The notes: a model not told the origin generated them from the letters alone. A stretch of DNA of 64,000 nt from Maricaulis maris (GCF_003634045.1 NZ_RBIM01000006.1:1-64000), one strand, 5' to 3'; counted from the stretch's first letter, positions 40,450 to 49,573 are shown. Numbers and translations: made by a program.

Positions 40450-40550
40450 TGGCCTGTCTCCTGTGAGGTGCGGCGTTCAAGGTCTGCGGTGATTGCGGAT
40501 CGGGTTCAAACATCAGCCCGTCGGAGGGCCTGCCCGCGGCGGCGGCTCGG

Positions 40551-40919
40551 CTAGTGGCGATGCGCCCCGCTTGATCGTGCGGCGATCCAGGCCATCGAAT
40601 GGGACAGGGCAAGCAGGATTGCGCCGACAACCGTCACGCCTTGCTCCGCCAGCTCCGAAATGTCCGCCAGCGCGCCATAGAACAACAGGCCCACGGCGAT
40701 TGCGGCCATCCACCGCAAAACCATGCCCCGCACACCGCCAACCCAGTTTCGCATCGCGATCACGCTGACCAGAAGCGCCAGCATGGCAAGCCCGAAATGG
40801 GTCCACTCACTCTCGATCCAGAACAGCGCCGGACTGACCGAGATCAAAACCGGCAGGGCCAGACAATGGACCAGGCAAAGCCCGGACAGCCCAATTCCTA
40901 TCGCGTCGTGGCGGCGCAT
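40551..40919 (-). CDS. MerC domain membrane protein
   Basis: The protein is 122 residues. It has four hydrophobic spans and a MerC-type first helix with a Cys pair (GLSGLCLVHCLALPVLI), ending in a His-rich tail (GAHRH). MerC proteins move mercury, and related ones are linked to zinc or other metals. The gene is divergent from a zinc-linked ABC operon across a Zur-like box, which points to zinc rather than mercury (no MerR, MerT or MerA nearby). The in-frame extension to 41285 runs antisense to the DUF2796 gene and is rejected. Confidence 0.8.
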   Translation of the reverse strand: MRRHDAIGIGLSGLCLVHCLALPVLISVSPALFWIESEWTHFGLAMLALLVSVIAMRNWVGGVRGMVLRWMAAIAVGLLFYGALADISELAEQGVTVVGAILLALSHSMAWIAARSSGAHRH

Positions 40920-40971
40920 GGGGATCTCCTGAAAATGACAAAATTGAAATGACGGGATGCTTGGCGAATTC

Positions 40972-40993
40972 AATGTTACATAATAACGTATCA
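40972..40993. promoter_or_regulatory. Zur-like box between divergent metal genes
   Basis: AATGTTACATAATAACGTA has the form AATGTTA-N5-TAACRTA, close to the classical zinc uptake repressor site (AATGTTATA...TAACATT). It lies 53 bp from the MerC start and 44 bp from the DUF2796 start, so one site could control both. The match is visual, without a scored matrix. Confidence 0.65.
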
Positions 40994-41036
40994 TCAAATT
41001 GACAATGCATGAACTGAACAGGTCTGGAGGCTCGCA

Positions 41037-41552
41037 TTGGGACCGACTGAATTCTTTCTGGCGGGCATGATTGTCCTCACGGCGGACCATCACGCCGCCC
41101 CCGCGCACAGCGCCCATGTTCACGGCGTGGGCCATCTGACAATTGCCATCGATGCCGACGGGGTATTGTTGGCAGAGCTGCAAACACCCGGCGACAATCT
41201 GTTCGGCTTTGAAGGCGCGCCCCGGACAGCCGCGGAGCAGCGCATCGCCGATCTGGCCCGGTCGCAGCTTGCGGACGGGAACCACGTGGTCAGGTTCAAC
41301 AATGAGGCCGAATGCGTGTTCGAAGACGGGTCAATGGACGACGATGAATACCCGGATGACGACGCCCATTCGAATGTAAGGATCGTCTATCAATTCACGT
41401 GCGCCGAGCCGGACCGGCTGACCCGCATGGAGACGGACCTGTTCGAGGCATTCGAGCGGTTTGAAGAGATCGAGACCGTCTTCCTGTCACCGCGCGGACA
41501 GGAAGGATTCGCGCTCACCGCCGCCGCGCCACGCCATCGCCTTGCACGATGA
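41037..41552 (+). CDS. DUF2796 (ZrgA-like) zinc-binding protein
   Basis: The protein is 171 residues. The His-rich N-terminus (ADHHAAPAHSAHVHGVGHL) and the following LTIAIDADGVLLAELQTPGDNLFGFEGAP match DUF2796, with an acidic His-containing segment (EDGSMDDDEYPDDDAHSN). DUF2796 proteins are periplasmic and linked to zinc uptake (ZrgA of Vibrio). The start is a TTG behind a GGAGG site; the short hydrophobic N-terminus could be a signal peptide. It is the first gene of a four-gene operon with ABC ATPase, permease and DUF3299 protein. Confidence 0.8.
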   Translation: MGPTEFFLAGMIVLTADHHAAPAHSAHVHGVGHLTIAIDADGVLLAELQTPGDNLFGFEGAPRTAAEQRIADLARSQLADGNHVVRFNNEAECVFEDGSMDDDEYPDDDAHSNVRIVYQFTCAEPDRLTRMETDLFEAFERFEEIETVFLSPRGQEGFALTAAAPRHRLAR

Positions 41553-42247
41553 GTGTGCCCGCAATCGCCATTTCAAACCTGCGTTTCGCCTGGCCCGGCG
41601 GCCCCGACCTGCTGACCATTGACGCGTTCAAATTGGAAGCCGCCGAGAGCCTGTTCCTGGCCGGAGCCAGCGGCAGCGGCAAGAGCACATTGCTCGGCCT
41701 GATCGCCGGCATCACACCGTGCCTGTCCGGCGACGTGACCGTGCTTGGCGAAGTGATGGATCCGGACCGTCCGTCCCGCCGCGATGCCATTCGCGCCTCG
41801 CGCTTGGGGGTCATTTTCCAGCTCTTCAACCTGGTGCCCTATCTCAGCCCGCTCGAAAACGTGCTGCTGCCACTTCGCTTCTCGCCGGAACGCGCCAGCC
41901 GCCTGCGCGCGGCGGGTCTGAGCCCGGAGCAGGAAGCCGCCCGGCTGCTGGATGTATTGGGCCTGGACAGCGACGGTCTGGACCGGGCATCGACGGCCCT
42001 CAGTGTCGGCCAGCAGCAGCGGGTCGCGGCCGCCAGGGCCTTGCTGGGCCGCCCCGGCCTGGTGATCGCCGACGAGCCGACCTCGGCCCTCGATCATGAT
42101 ACCCGGGACGCTTTCCTGTCACTGCTTGCCGCCGAGTGCCGCGCCTCGGACGCCGCCTTGCTGTTCGTCAGCCATGACCGCAGGCTGGCGAACCGGTTTG
42201 ACCGCATGGTCGAACTGGACACCATCAATCATGCGGCAGCGGCATGA
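41549..42247 (+). CDS. ABC transporter ATP-binding protein (MacB/LolD type, Zrg-like)
   Basis: The protein is 232 residues. Walker A is GASGSGKST (about residues 37-45), the signature is SVGQQQRVAAARAL, Walker B is LVIADEPTSALD and the switch His is in LLFVSHDRRLA. It pairs with the FtsX-like permease encoded next, with a four-base overlap. In Vibrio the same gene order (DUF2796, ATPase, permease, DUF3299) forms the Zrg zinc system. The substrate is inferred from that. Confidence 0.88.
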   Translation: MSVPAIAISNLRFAWPGGPDLLTIDAFKLEAAESLFLAGASGSGKSTLLGLIAGITPCLSGDVTVLGEVMDPDRPSRRDAIRASRLGVIFQLFNLVPYLSPLENVLLPLRFSPERASRLRAAGLSPEQEAARLLDVLGLDSDGLDRASTALSVGQQQRVAAARALLGRPGLVIADEPTSALDHDTRDAFLSLLAAECRASDAALLFVSHDRRLANRFDRMVELDTINHAAAA

Positions 42248-43494
42248 GGGCGCCGCTTCTGACCTTGGCCTGGAAGAGCCTCGTCAACCGCAGCTTGTCG
42301 GCCGGCCTGACCATATTGGCGATCACGCTCAGCGTGACCCTGTTCCTCGGCGTCGAGAAAATCCGCACCGGAGTACGCGACAGCTTCAACTCGACCATCT
42401 CCGACACCGACCTGATCGTCGGCGCGCGGGGCGGCGCGCTGAACCTGTTGCTCTACTCGGTCTTTCGCCTGGGAGACCCGACCGCCAATATGAGCTGGGA
42501 CAGCTATCTGCTGATCGCTTCGGCGCCGGATGTGGACTGGGCGGTGCCGATATCACTGGGCGACAGTCATCGCGGCTATCGCGTGGTCGGGACGACACCC
42601 GACTATTTCCGGCACTACAGATATGGCCGCAGCCGCCCCTTGGTGCTCGCCACCGGGCGGACCTTCCAGGGCCGCCACGAAGTTGTTCTGGGCGCCGACG
42701 TGGCGCGGCGACTGAATTACGGGATCGGCGACAGGATCGCCTTGTCGCACGGGATCGGCGATGTCAGTTTTGCCGAGCATTCCGGGTATGAGTTTGCGGT
42801 TGTGGGCATCCTCGCCCGAACCGGAACGCCGGTCGACCGATCACTCCACGTGTCGCTCGAAAGCATCAAAGCCATACATGTCGGCTGGGACAGCGGGGCA
42901 CCGCCACGCACCGGCACCGCCAACATCTCGGCCCCATTGACCCCGGACAGCATCACGGCGGTGCTTGTTGGTGCGACCTCGCCAATTCGGGTGCTGAGCC
43001 TGCAACGCCAGATCAATACCTATGGCGGCGAAGCCCTGAGCGCCGTCATGCCGGGCGTCGCGCTGTCGCAGCTGTGGGAGGTGATCGGCGCCGCCGAAAC
43101 GGCCTTCACCGCAATTTCCTGCCTTGTGGTTGTGGTCGGCTTGTCCGGGATACTGACCGCCCTGTCCTCCGGCCTGAACGAACGCCGGCGCGAGATGGCT
43201 GTGCTGCGGGCTGCAGGGGCGCGACCGCGTGACATTTTCGCCCTGCTCATTCTTGAGGCCGCGTCCATCGCGGCAGCCGGCGCCATCATCGGCATTCTTG
43301 TCACCCGGATCGGCTTTGTCGCGGTCTCGGAAATTGTCAGAACCCGTTTCGGTTTGGAGCTGGGCGGCAATACCGGCCTGTCGGAATTGCTGCTTCTCGT
43401 CCTTGTCACCCTGGCCGGTGCGGCACTGGGCGCGTGGCCAGCCTGGCGCGCGCAACGCAACGCCCTGGCCGACGGGCTTTCCATCCGCTTGTGA
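42244..43494 (+). CDS. FtsX-like ABC permease (Zrg-like)
   Basis: The protein is 416 residues. TM1 is at residues 17-37. A large periplasmic MacB-type domain follows (DLIVGARGGALNLLLYSVF, a typical family motif). Three further spans lie at about 285-310, 340-365 and 385-405. It overlaps the ATPase gene by four bases. FtsX-like permeases usually move or energise periplasmic proteins rather than ions, so how this would contribute to zinc uptake is open. Confidence 0.85.
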   Translation: MRAPLLTLAWKSLVNRSLSAGLTILAITLSVTLFLGVEKIRTGVRDSFNSTISDTDLIVGARGGALNLLLYSVFRLGDPTANMSWDSYLLIASAPDVDWAVPISLGDSHRGYRVVGTTPDYFRHYRYGRSRPLVLATGRTFQGRHEVVLGADVARRLNYGIGDRIALSHGIGDVSFAEHSGYEFAVVGILARTGTPVDRSLHVSLESIKAIHVGWDSGAPPRTGTANISAPLTPDSITAVLVGATSPIRVLSLQRQINTYGGEALSAVMPGVALSQLWEVIGAAETAFTAISCLVVVVGLSGILTALSSGLNERRREMAVLRAAGARPRDIFALLILEAASIAAAGAIIGILVTRIGFVAVSEIVRTRFGLELGGNTGLSELLLLVLVTLAGAALGAWPAWRAQRNALADGLSIRL

Positions 43495-43502
43495 GGTCCT
43501 GC

Positions 43503-44147
43503 ATGATCCAATCCTTCCGCATCGTCGCAATCACGCTTGCCCTGGCCGCCTGCGGTGCCAACTCCGACGACGCCAGCGCCGCCCCGGACGAGGTGGTTGC
43601 AGCGAGCCAGCAAGCCGCGTCCCAAGCGAACAGCGTTGACGACAACGCGCCGCTTCACGCCACCCCGCCGCCGCCGGGTCCACGCCTGCCATCCCCGGAC
43701 GAAAACGGCATCACCACCATCAACTGGGATGATCTTTTGCCCGAAGGTGAGCTGGAACGGATCGAGGAACTCTATAATGCCTCGTCGGCAATCATGGAGA
43801 TGAACCATTTCGGTGGCCAGATGATGCAGATCGGCACCTTCAATGTCGAAGAAGGCCTGATCGGGCGCACCGTGCGCATGCCCGGCTACATCCTGCCCCT
43901 GGACTATCAACCTGGCGGCGACATCACCGAATTCCTGCTCGTGCCCTATTTCGGTGCCTGCATTCACACACCGCCGCCGCCCCCCAATCAGATCGTCTAT
44001 GTCACCGCCGCCGAACCGGTCCGCGTCGAACGGCTGTGGGCCGCCGTCTGGGTGACGGGTCAACTCTCATCCGACAGGCATATCAACGAATTGGGCGACG
44101 CGGCCTATACAATGGAACTGATCTCTCACGAACCTTACCGGCGCTAG
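43503..44147 (+). CDS. DUF3299 lipoprotein (Zrg-like operon)
   Basis: The protein is 214 residues. It has a lipoprotein signal peptide (MIQSFRIVAITLALAAC, lipid-modified Cys17). The DUF3299 region is INWDDLLPEGELERIEEL followed by VRMPGYILPLDY and FLLVPYFGACIHTPPPPPNQIVYV. It is the last gene of the zinc-linked operon, 8 bp after the permease. The family function is unknown. A longer frame from 43434 overlaps the permease and lacks the signal, so it is rejected. Confidence 0.85.
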   Translation: MIQSFRIVAITLALAACGANSDDASAAPDEVVAASQQAASQANSVDDNAPLHATPPPPGPRLPSPDENGITTINWDDLLPEGELERIEELYNASSAIMEMNHFGGQMMQIGTFNVEEGLIGRTVRMPGYILPLDYQPGGDITEFLLVPYFGACIHTPPPPPNQIVYVTAAEPVRVERLWAAVWVTGQLSSDRHINELGDAAYTMELISHEPYRR

Positions 44148-44149
44148 GC

Positions 44150-44770
44150 TCAGCGCTCATTGAACCCCTTGCCGGCAATGATCTTGCCACGGCAGCGCTC
44201 GATACGCGCCAGTCGGGTGGCGCTGGTCTTGGCAGAGGATAGGTGGATGACATAGCTGCGCTGGCGGCCCGGGGTCAGGGCATGAAAGGCTTCGGCGAGT
44301 TCCGGGTCAGCGTCGAGGGCATCGACCAGCTCGTCCGGCAGCACGATCTCGGCCGGTGCCTGCTGCGGCACCAGACCCTGCTCGGCATAATCCATCGCTT
44401 CGCGCAAATAGGCCCGCAGCACAGGTTCAAGCCGGGCCACATCGGCAGGACCGGCAAAGCGGATCGTGTCGGGATTGCGGGTATTGGGCCCCTGGCGTTC
44501 AAGCAGGCCTTCCGGGTCGGTCATCAGGGCCGACTTGAAGAAGTTGAGTCGGAAATCGCCTCGCAGCGCGCCGATCAGCACGATATTGCGGCCCGCATGC
44601 ATATAACAGGGGTGTCCCCATTTCACGGTCTCCGCGAGGCCGGCGTCCAAACAGATCCGGCGCAGGGCATCAAGACCCTCACTCCATATCCGGGCCACGC
44701 AATCAGGCGTCGCAAAGCGATCACAGCGGCCACAACCCTTGGCGAAGAAGTCCTCGATATCGGTGATCAC
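44150..44770 (-). CDS. YdeI/OmpD-associated family protein with DUF1801-like domain
   Basis: The protein is 206 residues. The N-terminal part has the DUF1801 pattern (ETVKWGHPCYMHAGRNIVLIGALRGDFRLNFFKSALM, residues 48-84). The C-terminal part is YdeI-like (IVLPDELVDALDADPELAEAFHALTPGRQRSYVIHLSSAKTSATRLARIERC). YdeI-like proteins are linked to envelope stress or antimicrobial tolerance, with no known enzyme activity. It is convergent with the zinc operon, with two bases between stops. Confidence 0.82.
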   Translation of the reverse strand: MITDIEDFFAKGCGRCDRFATPDCVARIWSEGLDALRRICLDAGLAETVKWGHPCYMHAGRNIVLIGALRGDFRLNFFKSALMTDPEGLLERQGPNTRNPDTIRFAGPADVARLEPVLRAYLREAMDYAEQGLVPQQAPAEIVLPDELVDALDADPELAEAFHALTPGRQRSYVIHLSSAKTSATRLARIERCRGKIIAGKGFNER

Positions 44771-44954
44771 CTGTTGGTCTCCGCGCCATCTTCATCGGTC
44801 TTTGGCCCGCCTTGCAGGATAGGAGACGCGTCCATCGCCGAAAACCTCCCGGCTGCAGCCTGTCGCAACCCGGCCGGACGGCCGTTAATTTTGTTGACGC
44901 TTCCGTTCGCGTCGGATTTCGGCTTAGCTCCCGACCAGACCGGGGGAGGTTGGA

Positions 44955-46013
44955 ATGCGCACGACTTTTATCATCGCGATCATGCTGGCCGCGCTTGTCG
45001 GCTTGGCGGCTTATGGCCCCGGCTCACTTGACGCCATGCGCTTCAACCCGCCGCCGGCCAATCCAGCCCTGGATGCGGTGTTCGAAACCGCGTCGTCTCC
45101 CGTCCGCACCGAGGCCGCGGGTTTGCACGGCGCCGAAGATCTGGAAGTCGGTCCCGACGGGCGGCTCTACACATCGCTGGCGGATGGCCGCATCATGGCC
45201 CGCACGCGCGATGGCGACTGGTCTGAATACGCCAATACCAGCGGACGGCCGCTGGGATTGAGCTTTGCACCCGACGGCAGCCTGTTTATCGCTGATGCCC
45301 TGCGCGGCCTGCTGCGCCACACGCCGGACGGTTTTGAGGTCTGGCTCGCCTCGGCCCAGGATGGCGGCTCGCTGGTCTTCACCGATGATCTCACCGTGCT
45401 CGCCGACGGCGGCATCATCCTGACCGATGCATCCTTGCGACACGGCTATGGCGCCCACCTCGATTCCTTCATGGAGGCCGAGCAGACCGGCCGCATCCTG
45501 CTTGTGACGGCCCCCGGTGAAATGACGGAACTGGCCGGCGGGTTGGGCTTCATCAATGGCGTCGACCATGATCCGGCGACCAGCCTGGTCTATGTCAACG
45601 AGACCTGGGCCGGCCGTATCTGGCAACTCGATCCCGACAACGGATCGCTGACAGTGCTGATCGATGGCCTGCCCGGCTATCCCGACAATCTGGAATTCGA
45701 CGCGGCCAGCGGCCTCATCTGGACCGCCATGCCCTCGCTGCGTTCGACCGATCTGGAAATGCTGCACGCGCGCCCCTTCCTGAAACGCCTGGTCTGGCGT
45801 TGGCTCCAGATCGCCGGCCTGCCGCCCCTTCCCGATCGCCCGGCCATGGCGATTGCAATCGATACCGACGGCCAACCCGTGTTCGGATTGCGCGGCCCGG
45901 TCGAGGATGCCGACGGCATCACCACGGCGCTCGTCTGGAACGGCGAGTTGTGGACATCGGGACTGGCCCGCGACGGCATCACCGTCTTCGCCGCGCCGGT
46001 GACCGCGGATTAG
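44955..46013 (+). CDS. SMP-30/strictosidine synthase-like beta-propeller protein
   Basis: The protein is 352 residues. It has an N-terminal membrane anchor or signal (residues 4-20) and then repeated propeller blades: GAEDLEVGPDGRLYTSLADGRI, GLSFAPDGSLFIADALRGLL, INGVDHDPATSLVYVNETW and YPDNLEFDAASGLIWTAMPS. The pattern matches periplasmic strictosidine synthase-like/gluconolactonase family proteins, usually lactonases. The substrate is unknown. It ends with a four-base overlap against the convergent M15 peptidase gene. The upstream gap of 184 bp shows no clear promoter. Confidence 0.8.
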   Translation: MRTTFIIAIMLAALVGLAAYGPGSLDAMRFNPPPANPALDAVFETASSPVRTEAAGLHGAEDLEVGPDGRLYTSLADGRIMARTRDGDWSEYANTSGRPLGLSFAPDGSLFIADALRGLLRHTPDGFEVWLASAQDGGSLVFTDDLTVLADGGIILTDASLRHGYGAHLDSFMEAEQTGRILLVTAPGEMTELAGGLGFINGVDHDPATSLVYVNETWAGRIWQLDPDNGSLTVLIDGLPGYPDNLEFDAASGLIWTAMPSLRSTDLEMLHARPFLKRLVWRWLQIAGLPPLPDRPAMAIAIDTDGQPVFGLRGPVEDADGITTALVWNGELWTSGLARDGITVFAAPVTAD

Positions 46014-46453
46014 TCCTCGGCGATCCCCCAGACGACCGGCGTGCCCGGCCCGCCTTTCTGGGTTTTCACCTCGCGGCGCATGCGCGGGTCGAAACTGATG
46101 TGATTGATCTTGCGCGAGGCCTCATAGATCAGCTGGTCAAAAGCCAGCGGTGACGCTTCCAGCGCCTTGGCCACATCGACCGGAGACATGTCCTTGACCG
46201 AAAAATCCGCAGCATAACCGAGCGCATGAGCCGAGTTCGGCACGCCCCCGACCTTGGCATTGACCGCCGGGTTGCGATAGCCTGAGGTGATGCTGATCGG
46301 CCTATCCCCGAGCACGCGGCGCACCTGCTCCATGCCGCAGGCCAGAGCATGCAGGGCGCGCATATGGCTCTCCTCCGGCGCGTTGGGATCGCCCATCGAC
46401 TTGGCAGTATCCGAGCGGGTGAACTCCTCGAGTGTGAAATTCCGGGTCAACAT
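46010..46453 (-). CDS. M15A-type D-Ala-D-Ala carboxypeptidase-like peptidase
   Basis: The protein is 147 residues and begins MLTRNFTLEEFTRSDTAK. It shows the peptidase M15A pattern: ISITSGYRNPAVNAKVGG, the zinc motif SAHALGYAADF and a late NHISFDPRMRRE with the third His. No signal peptide is seen. Such short forms are often phage endolysins or their relatives, yet this gene lies 7 kb outside the prophage. The frame extension to 46786 runs antisense to the next gene and is rejected. Confidence 0.8.
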   Translation of the reverse strand: MLTRNFTLEEFTRSDTAKSMGDPNAPEESHMRALHALACGMEQVRRVLGDRPISITSGYRNPAVNAKVGGVPNSAHALGYAADFSVKDMSPVDVAKALEASPLAFDQLIYEASRKINHISFDPRMRREVKTQKGGPGTPVVWGIAED

Positions 46454-46664
46454 GTCCTCATCCTCCAGCCAGAAACGGACACAGTGTAGCGCATTGCTCC
46501 GCGCGCAGAAGCTGTAAAACGCCAGCCCATGCGCGCGCCCGAAGCATTCCGACCACGTGGCCGCGCATGCCGCGCATGCCCCGCATGCATCGACGTGTGT
46601 GATCGCGGCTCGAACGTGACCGCCCGACGCACTAGCCTCGGGCAAAGGTTGAACGGACGATGAC

Positions 46665-47564
46665 ATGACCCAGCCCGCAGCCACGACCCGACCGGTGCGC
46701 TTTTCCCACGCCCTGCCCGATGGCCGCCTAGCCGGCCTCGCCTGGCCCAATCCCGGCAAGCCCCGGCTCGTCTTCATCCATGCCAACGGGTTCTGTGCCA
46801 GCGCCTATCAAGCCGTGTTGGGGCGACTGGTGACCGAGTTCGACATTCTCGCGCCTGATCTGCGTGGCCATGGCAGGTCGGAGCTTCCCGTCGACCCCGA
46901 CCATCACCGCAACTGGAATATCTATGCCGACGACATCACGGCCTGGCTGAGCGCGCTGGATCGGCCGGCTGACGCCTTTGCCGGTCACTCAATGGGCGCG
47001 ATCATCGCCCTTCTCAGCGCCAGCCGGAATGCGCCGTCAGCCCCACTCTGCCTGGTCGAGCCGGTCGTTTTGCCGGCGCCCTTCTACATGGTCGCGAGAA
47101 GCCCCTTTTATCGCTTGCTCCACGGCAAGGTCGGGATCGCACGCGCGGCCCGCAAACGGTTTGACGGTTGGGACCAGGCGGAGGAGGCAGCCGCCCGCTA
47201 TCAGCGCCATCCGACATTCCGGAACTGGGCCGATGGCGTGCTGACCGATTATCTGGACGATGGTCTCAAACAGGCCGCAGACGGGCAATTCCGTCTCGCC
47301 TGCGCGCCGCACTGGGAAGCGGCGAATTACGAGGCCCAGGGCCATGATATCGGCGCCGCGCTGCGCCGCCATGCCGGGCCGATACACGTCCTTGGCGCCG
47401 AGCGCGCCTCGACCATCGTCAATCGCCGGACGCTGACCCGACGCGGGATCCGGATCGACACCCTATCGGGAACCGGCCACCTTGCGCCGATGGAGGCGCC
47501 CGACCGGGTGGCCGATTGGCTTGCGGCCACTCTCACTACCCGCCTCGCCGGCCAGGCCAACTGA
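46665..47564 (+). CDS. Alpha/beta hydrolase
   Basis: The protein is 299 residues. The oxyanion motif is HANGF, and APDLRGHGRSELP follows. The nucleophile is in GHSMG (Ser about 108), and the late catalytic His is in SGTGHLAPMEAPDRVADWL. It has no signal peptide, so it is cytoplasmic. The substrate is unknown; lipase, esterase or haloalkane-type activities are all possible. The 211-bp gap upstream has no gene but holds three GCATGC motifs. Confidence 0.85.
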   Translation: MTQPAATTRPVRFSHALPDGRLAGLAWPNPGKPRLVFIHANGFCASAYQAVLGRLVTEFDILAPDLRGHGRSELPVDPDHHRNWNIYADDITAWLSALDRPADAFAGHSMGAIIALLSASRNAPSAPLCLVEPVVLPAPFYMVARSPFYRLLHGKVGIARAARKRFDGWDQAEEAAARYQRHPTFRNWADGVLTDYLDDGLKQAADGQFRLACAPHWEAANYEAQGHDIGAALRRHAGPIHVLGAERASTIVNRRTLTRRGIRIDTLSGTGHLAPMEAPDRVADWLAATLTTRLAGQAN

Positions 47565-47723
47565 TCACCGCTCGCGGGTCATCTCGATCTCCTGGTCACC
47601 CAACTCGATGCGGACAGTCTCCGACTGCGCGTCCTGCCAGAGAAAATATCCTGTCGCTGCGGCAGACACGGCGAGCGCGCAGAACAGGGCAATAATGATG
47701 AAACGGTCGCGCGAGATTTGCAT
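47565..47723 (-). CDS. Small single-span membrane protein under an EcfG-type promoter
   Basis: The protein is 52 residues and begins MQISRDRFIIIALFCALAVSAA. One hydrophobic span (8-28) is followed by a short acidic exposed tail (VRIELGDQEIEM). An EcfG-type promoter lies 50 bp upstream, so it should be stress-induced. It lies just downstream of the kinase gene of the stress locus, same strand. Its function is unknown. Confidence 0.65.
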   Translation of the reverse strand: MQISRDRFIIIALFCALAVSAAATGYFLWQDAQSETVRIELGDQEIEMTRER

Positions 47724-47772
47724 GATCAGCCTCCCGTTGGCGGGGTCCGGCAAAATTGCCGGCCCTGTCATC

Positions 47773-47797
47773 AACGCGCCGGGTACATGGACGTTCC
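47773..47797 (-). promoter_or_regulatory. EcfG-type promoter (GGAAC-N16-CGTT) for the 52-residue membrane protein
   Basis: On the minus strand GGAAC (47797-47793) and CGTT (47776-47773) are separated by exactly 16 bases. It lies between the kinase gene and the small gene. Confidence 0.75.
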
Positions 47798-47806
47798 CCG
47801 ATGATG

Positions 47807-49573
47807 TCAGGACGCTCTGCGCTTTTTCCGGCGCGCGGCCGCTTTGTCGGCACTCTCGACACCATCCGCCTGCGCCGGAAAGCTCAAACTGACACGGCAT
47901 CCGCGCTTGCCCGCCGTCTCGCGCACAAAGCGGCCGCCCAACTGCATCGCGAAGGCCTCCATCAGCGACGACCCTGTCCCGCCGCCGGGGCTTGTACCCG
48001 ACGTCTTGTCCGGCCCGGGTCCGTCATCCTCGATCACGACGCGGTAACCCGAACCGTCGGTCTCCCGGCTCAACGCCACGAGAACCTCGCCCTCGTCGCG
48101 CGCGTTGAAAGCATACTTGTAGGCATTGGTCACCGCCTCGGTGACAAAGAGCGCCACCGGGATCGCCTGGTCCGGCTCCAGCACGACCGGTTCGACCTGC
48201 GTCGTCAGGCGAATGTCGCGGCCCGGCTGGCTGGCGATCGCGGTGAGTTGGCTGGCCAGCAAGTCGAGAAACTCGCCCATGTCGACACTGCGCAGATCGT
48301 CCGCTTCGTAGAGCGTGCGGTGGATCATCGCGAGGGCATTGATCCGCCCGCGCATCTCGCGCAACACCTCATCGGCGACAGGGTCGGTCGCCCGTCCGGC
48401 CTGGATATTGATCAGGCTGATGATGATCTGGAGGTTGTTCTTCACCCGGTGGTGGATCTCACGCAGCAGGGCACCGCGCTCATCAACCCGCCGCTCAAGC
48501 TCGAGCGTGCGCTCATTGAGAGCAGACGCCATCGAGGCCATCGTCTCGGCAAAGGCCCGAACTTCCGACGGCGCTCCTGACGCCTTGACCGGCTGCGCAT
48601 CGAGCCGCCCGGCCCCATAAAGCCGGGCAAAGCGGCCCAGATAACTGATCCAGCGCAGGATGAAGACGTCGGTGGCAAAACCAACAGAGACCAGCGCCAT
48701 CACCCACATCAAGACCGGGATCAAGACCGTGCCGACGAGGTCAAATCCGGCCCAGCCGTCGAGCATCACGGTCGGGCCGTGCACCACCAGATAGATGCCC
48801 TCACCCGCCAGCGGCGTGATCATGACGGTGTGAGCGTCAGAACTTCGCAGTGTGACAGGCCCGCCGCGCTCGCGCGCCTGATTAAGTTGCTCGGGCGAGA
48901 GTTCGAAGTCCGGCAGTGGCGTCTCGGCTTCGGCCAAGCCGACGCGATTGCCTTCGCTATCACTCAGACCCAGCGCAAAACTGGCCGGAAAGCCGGAAAT
49001 GTCGACCCGCCCCAACGCGGTGCGGACATCAACACTCAAGGCAACCGCCCCGACCAGCTCACCGCGGTCACGGATTTCGTGGGCCGCGACAATCACCGGT
49101 TCGCCGGTCTTCGGACTTGTCTGGATATGGCTGAAAACTTCCGGCACGCCCGCTGACAACCGATCGAACCATTCCTGGTCTGCCTCGGAGATCCGCTCCG
49201 GTCCAGTGGTGGCCGCACAGGTAACTGCGCCGCCCGGATCGATCATCCTCACCGAGACATAGACTGGATCCGCGGTCGCGATCGACTGCAATGAGACTTC
49301 ACAGCGATACAGATGCAGGAGCCGCGATTGCGGATGGGCGGCAATTGCACTGGCCACGCCGGCCGCGCGTTCCAGAACCGCACCGAACTCCTCGGTCGCT
49401 TGGGCGCCGGCGGCATAGAGCCGGTCGCGCTGGGTGGCAACTTCCGAGCGGAATTCGACAACGCCCTGGGCAATCGCGAGCAGCAATAGCGGCAACAGGC
49501 TGAGGGCAAGCACCCCCAGCAATTGCAGGCGCAGGCCAACCGTTGACCGAAGACCGCGCCCGCCATTCCTCAT
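47807..49573 (-). CDS. HisKA_2 sensor histidine kinase of the general stress response (PhyK-like)
   Basis: The protein is 588 residues. TM1 is at 16-36. A periplasmic Cache-like sensor spans about 40-275 with two Cys (RCEVSL at 91, AVTCAA at 119). TM2 is at about 280-305, and a HAMP-like segment follows. The HisKA_2 box REIHHRVKNNLQIIISLINIQ holds the phospho-His at 374/375. The ATPase domain has the N-box (VTNAYKYAFN) and a Gly-rich lid (EDDGPGPD). In Alphaproteobacteria such kinases phosphorylate PhyR. It overlaps the sigma factor gene by four bases, which supports that partnership. Confidence 0.87.
   Translation of the reverse strand: MRNGGRGLRSTVGLRLQLLGVLALSLLPLLLLAIAQGVVEFRSEVATQRDRLYAAGAQATEEFGAVLERAAGVASAIAAHPQSRLLHLYRCEVSLQSIATADPVYVSVRMIDPGGAVTCAATTGPERISEADQEWFDRLSAGVPEVFSHIQTSPKTGEPVIVAAHEIRDRGELVGAVALSVDVRTALGRVDISGFPASFALGLSDSEGNRVGLAEAETPLPDFELSPEQLNQARERGGPVTLRSSDAHTVMITPLAGEGIYLVVHGPTVMLDGWAGFDLVGTVLIPVLMWVMALVSVGFATDVFILRWISYLGRFARLYGAGRLDAQPVKASGAPSEVRAFAETMASMASALNERTLELERRVDERGALLREIHHRVKNNLQIIISLINIQAGRATDPVADEVLREMRGRINALAMIHRTLYEADDLRSVDMGEFLDLLASQLTAIASQPGRDIRLTTQVEPVVLEPDQAIPVALFVTEAVTNAYKYAFNARDEGEVLVALSRETDGSGYRVVIEDDGPGPDKTSGTSPGGGTGSSLMEAFAMQLGGRFVRETAGKRGCRVSLSFPAQADGVESADKAAARRKKRRAS

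Noticed and set aside
40551-41285. 244-residue form of the MerC protein
   Set aside because: The extra N-terminal part runs antisense through the Zur-like box and the DUF2796 gene. The MerC domain starts at 40919.
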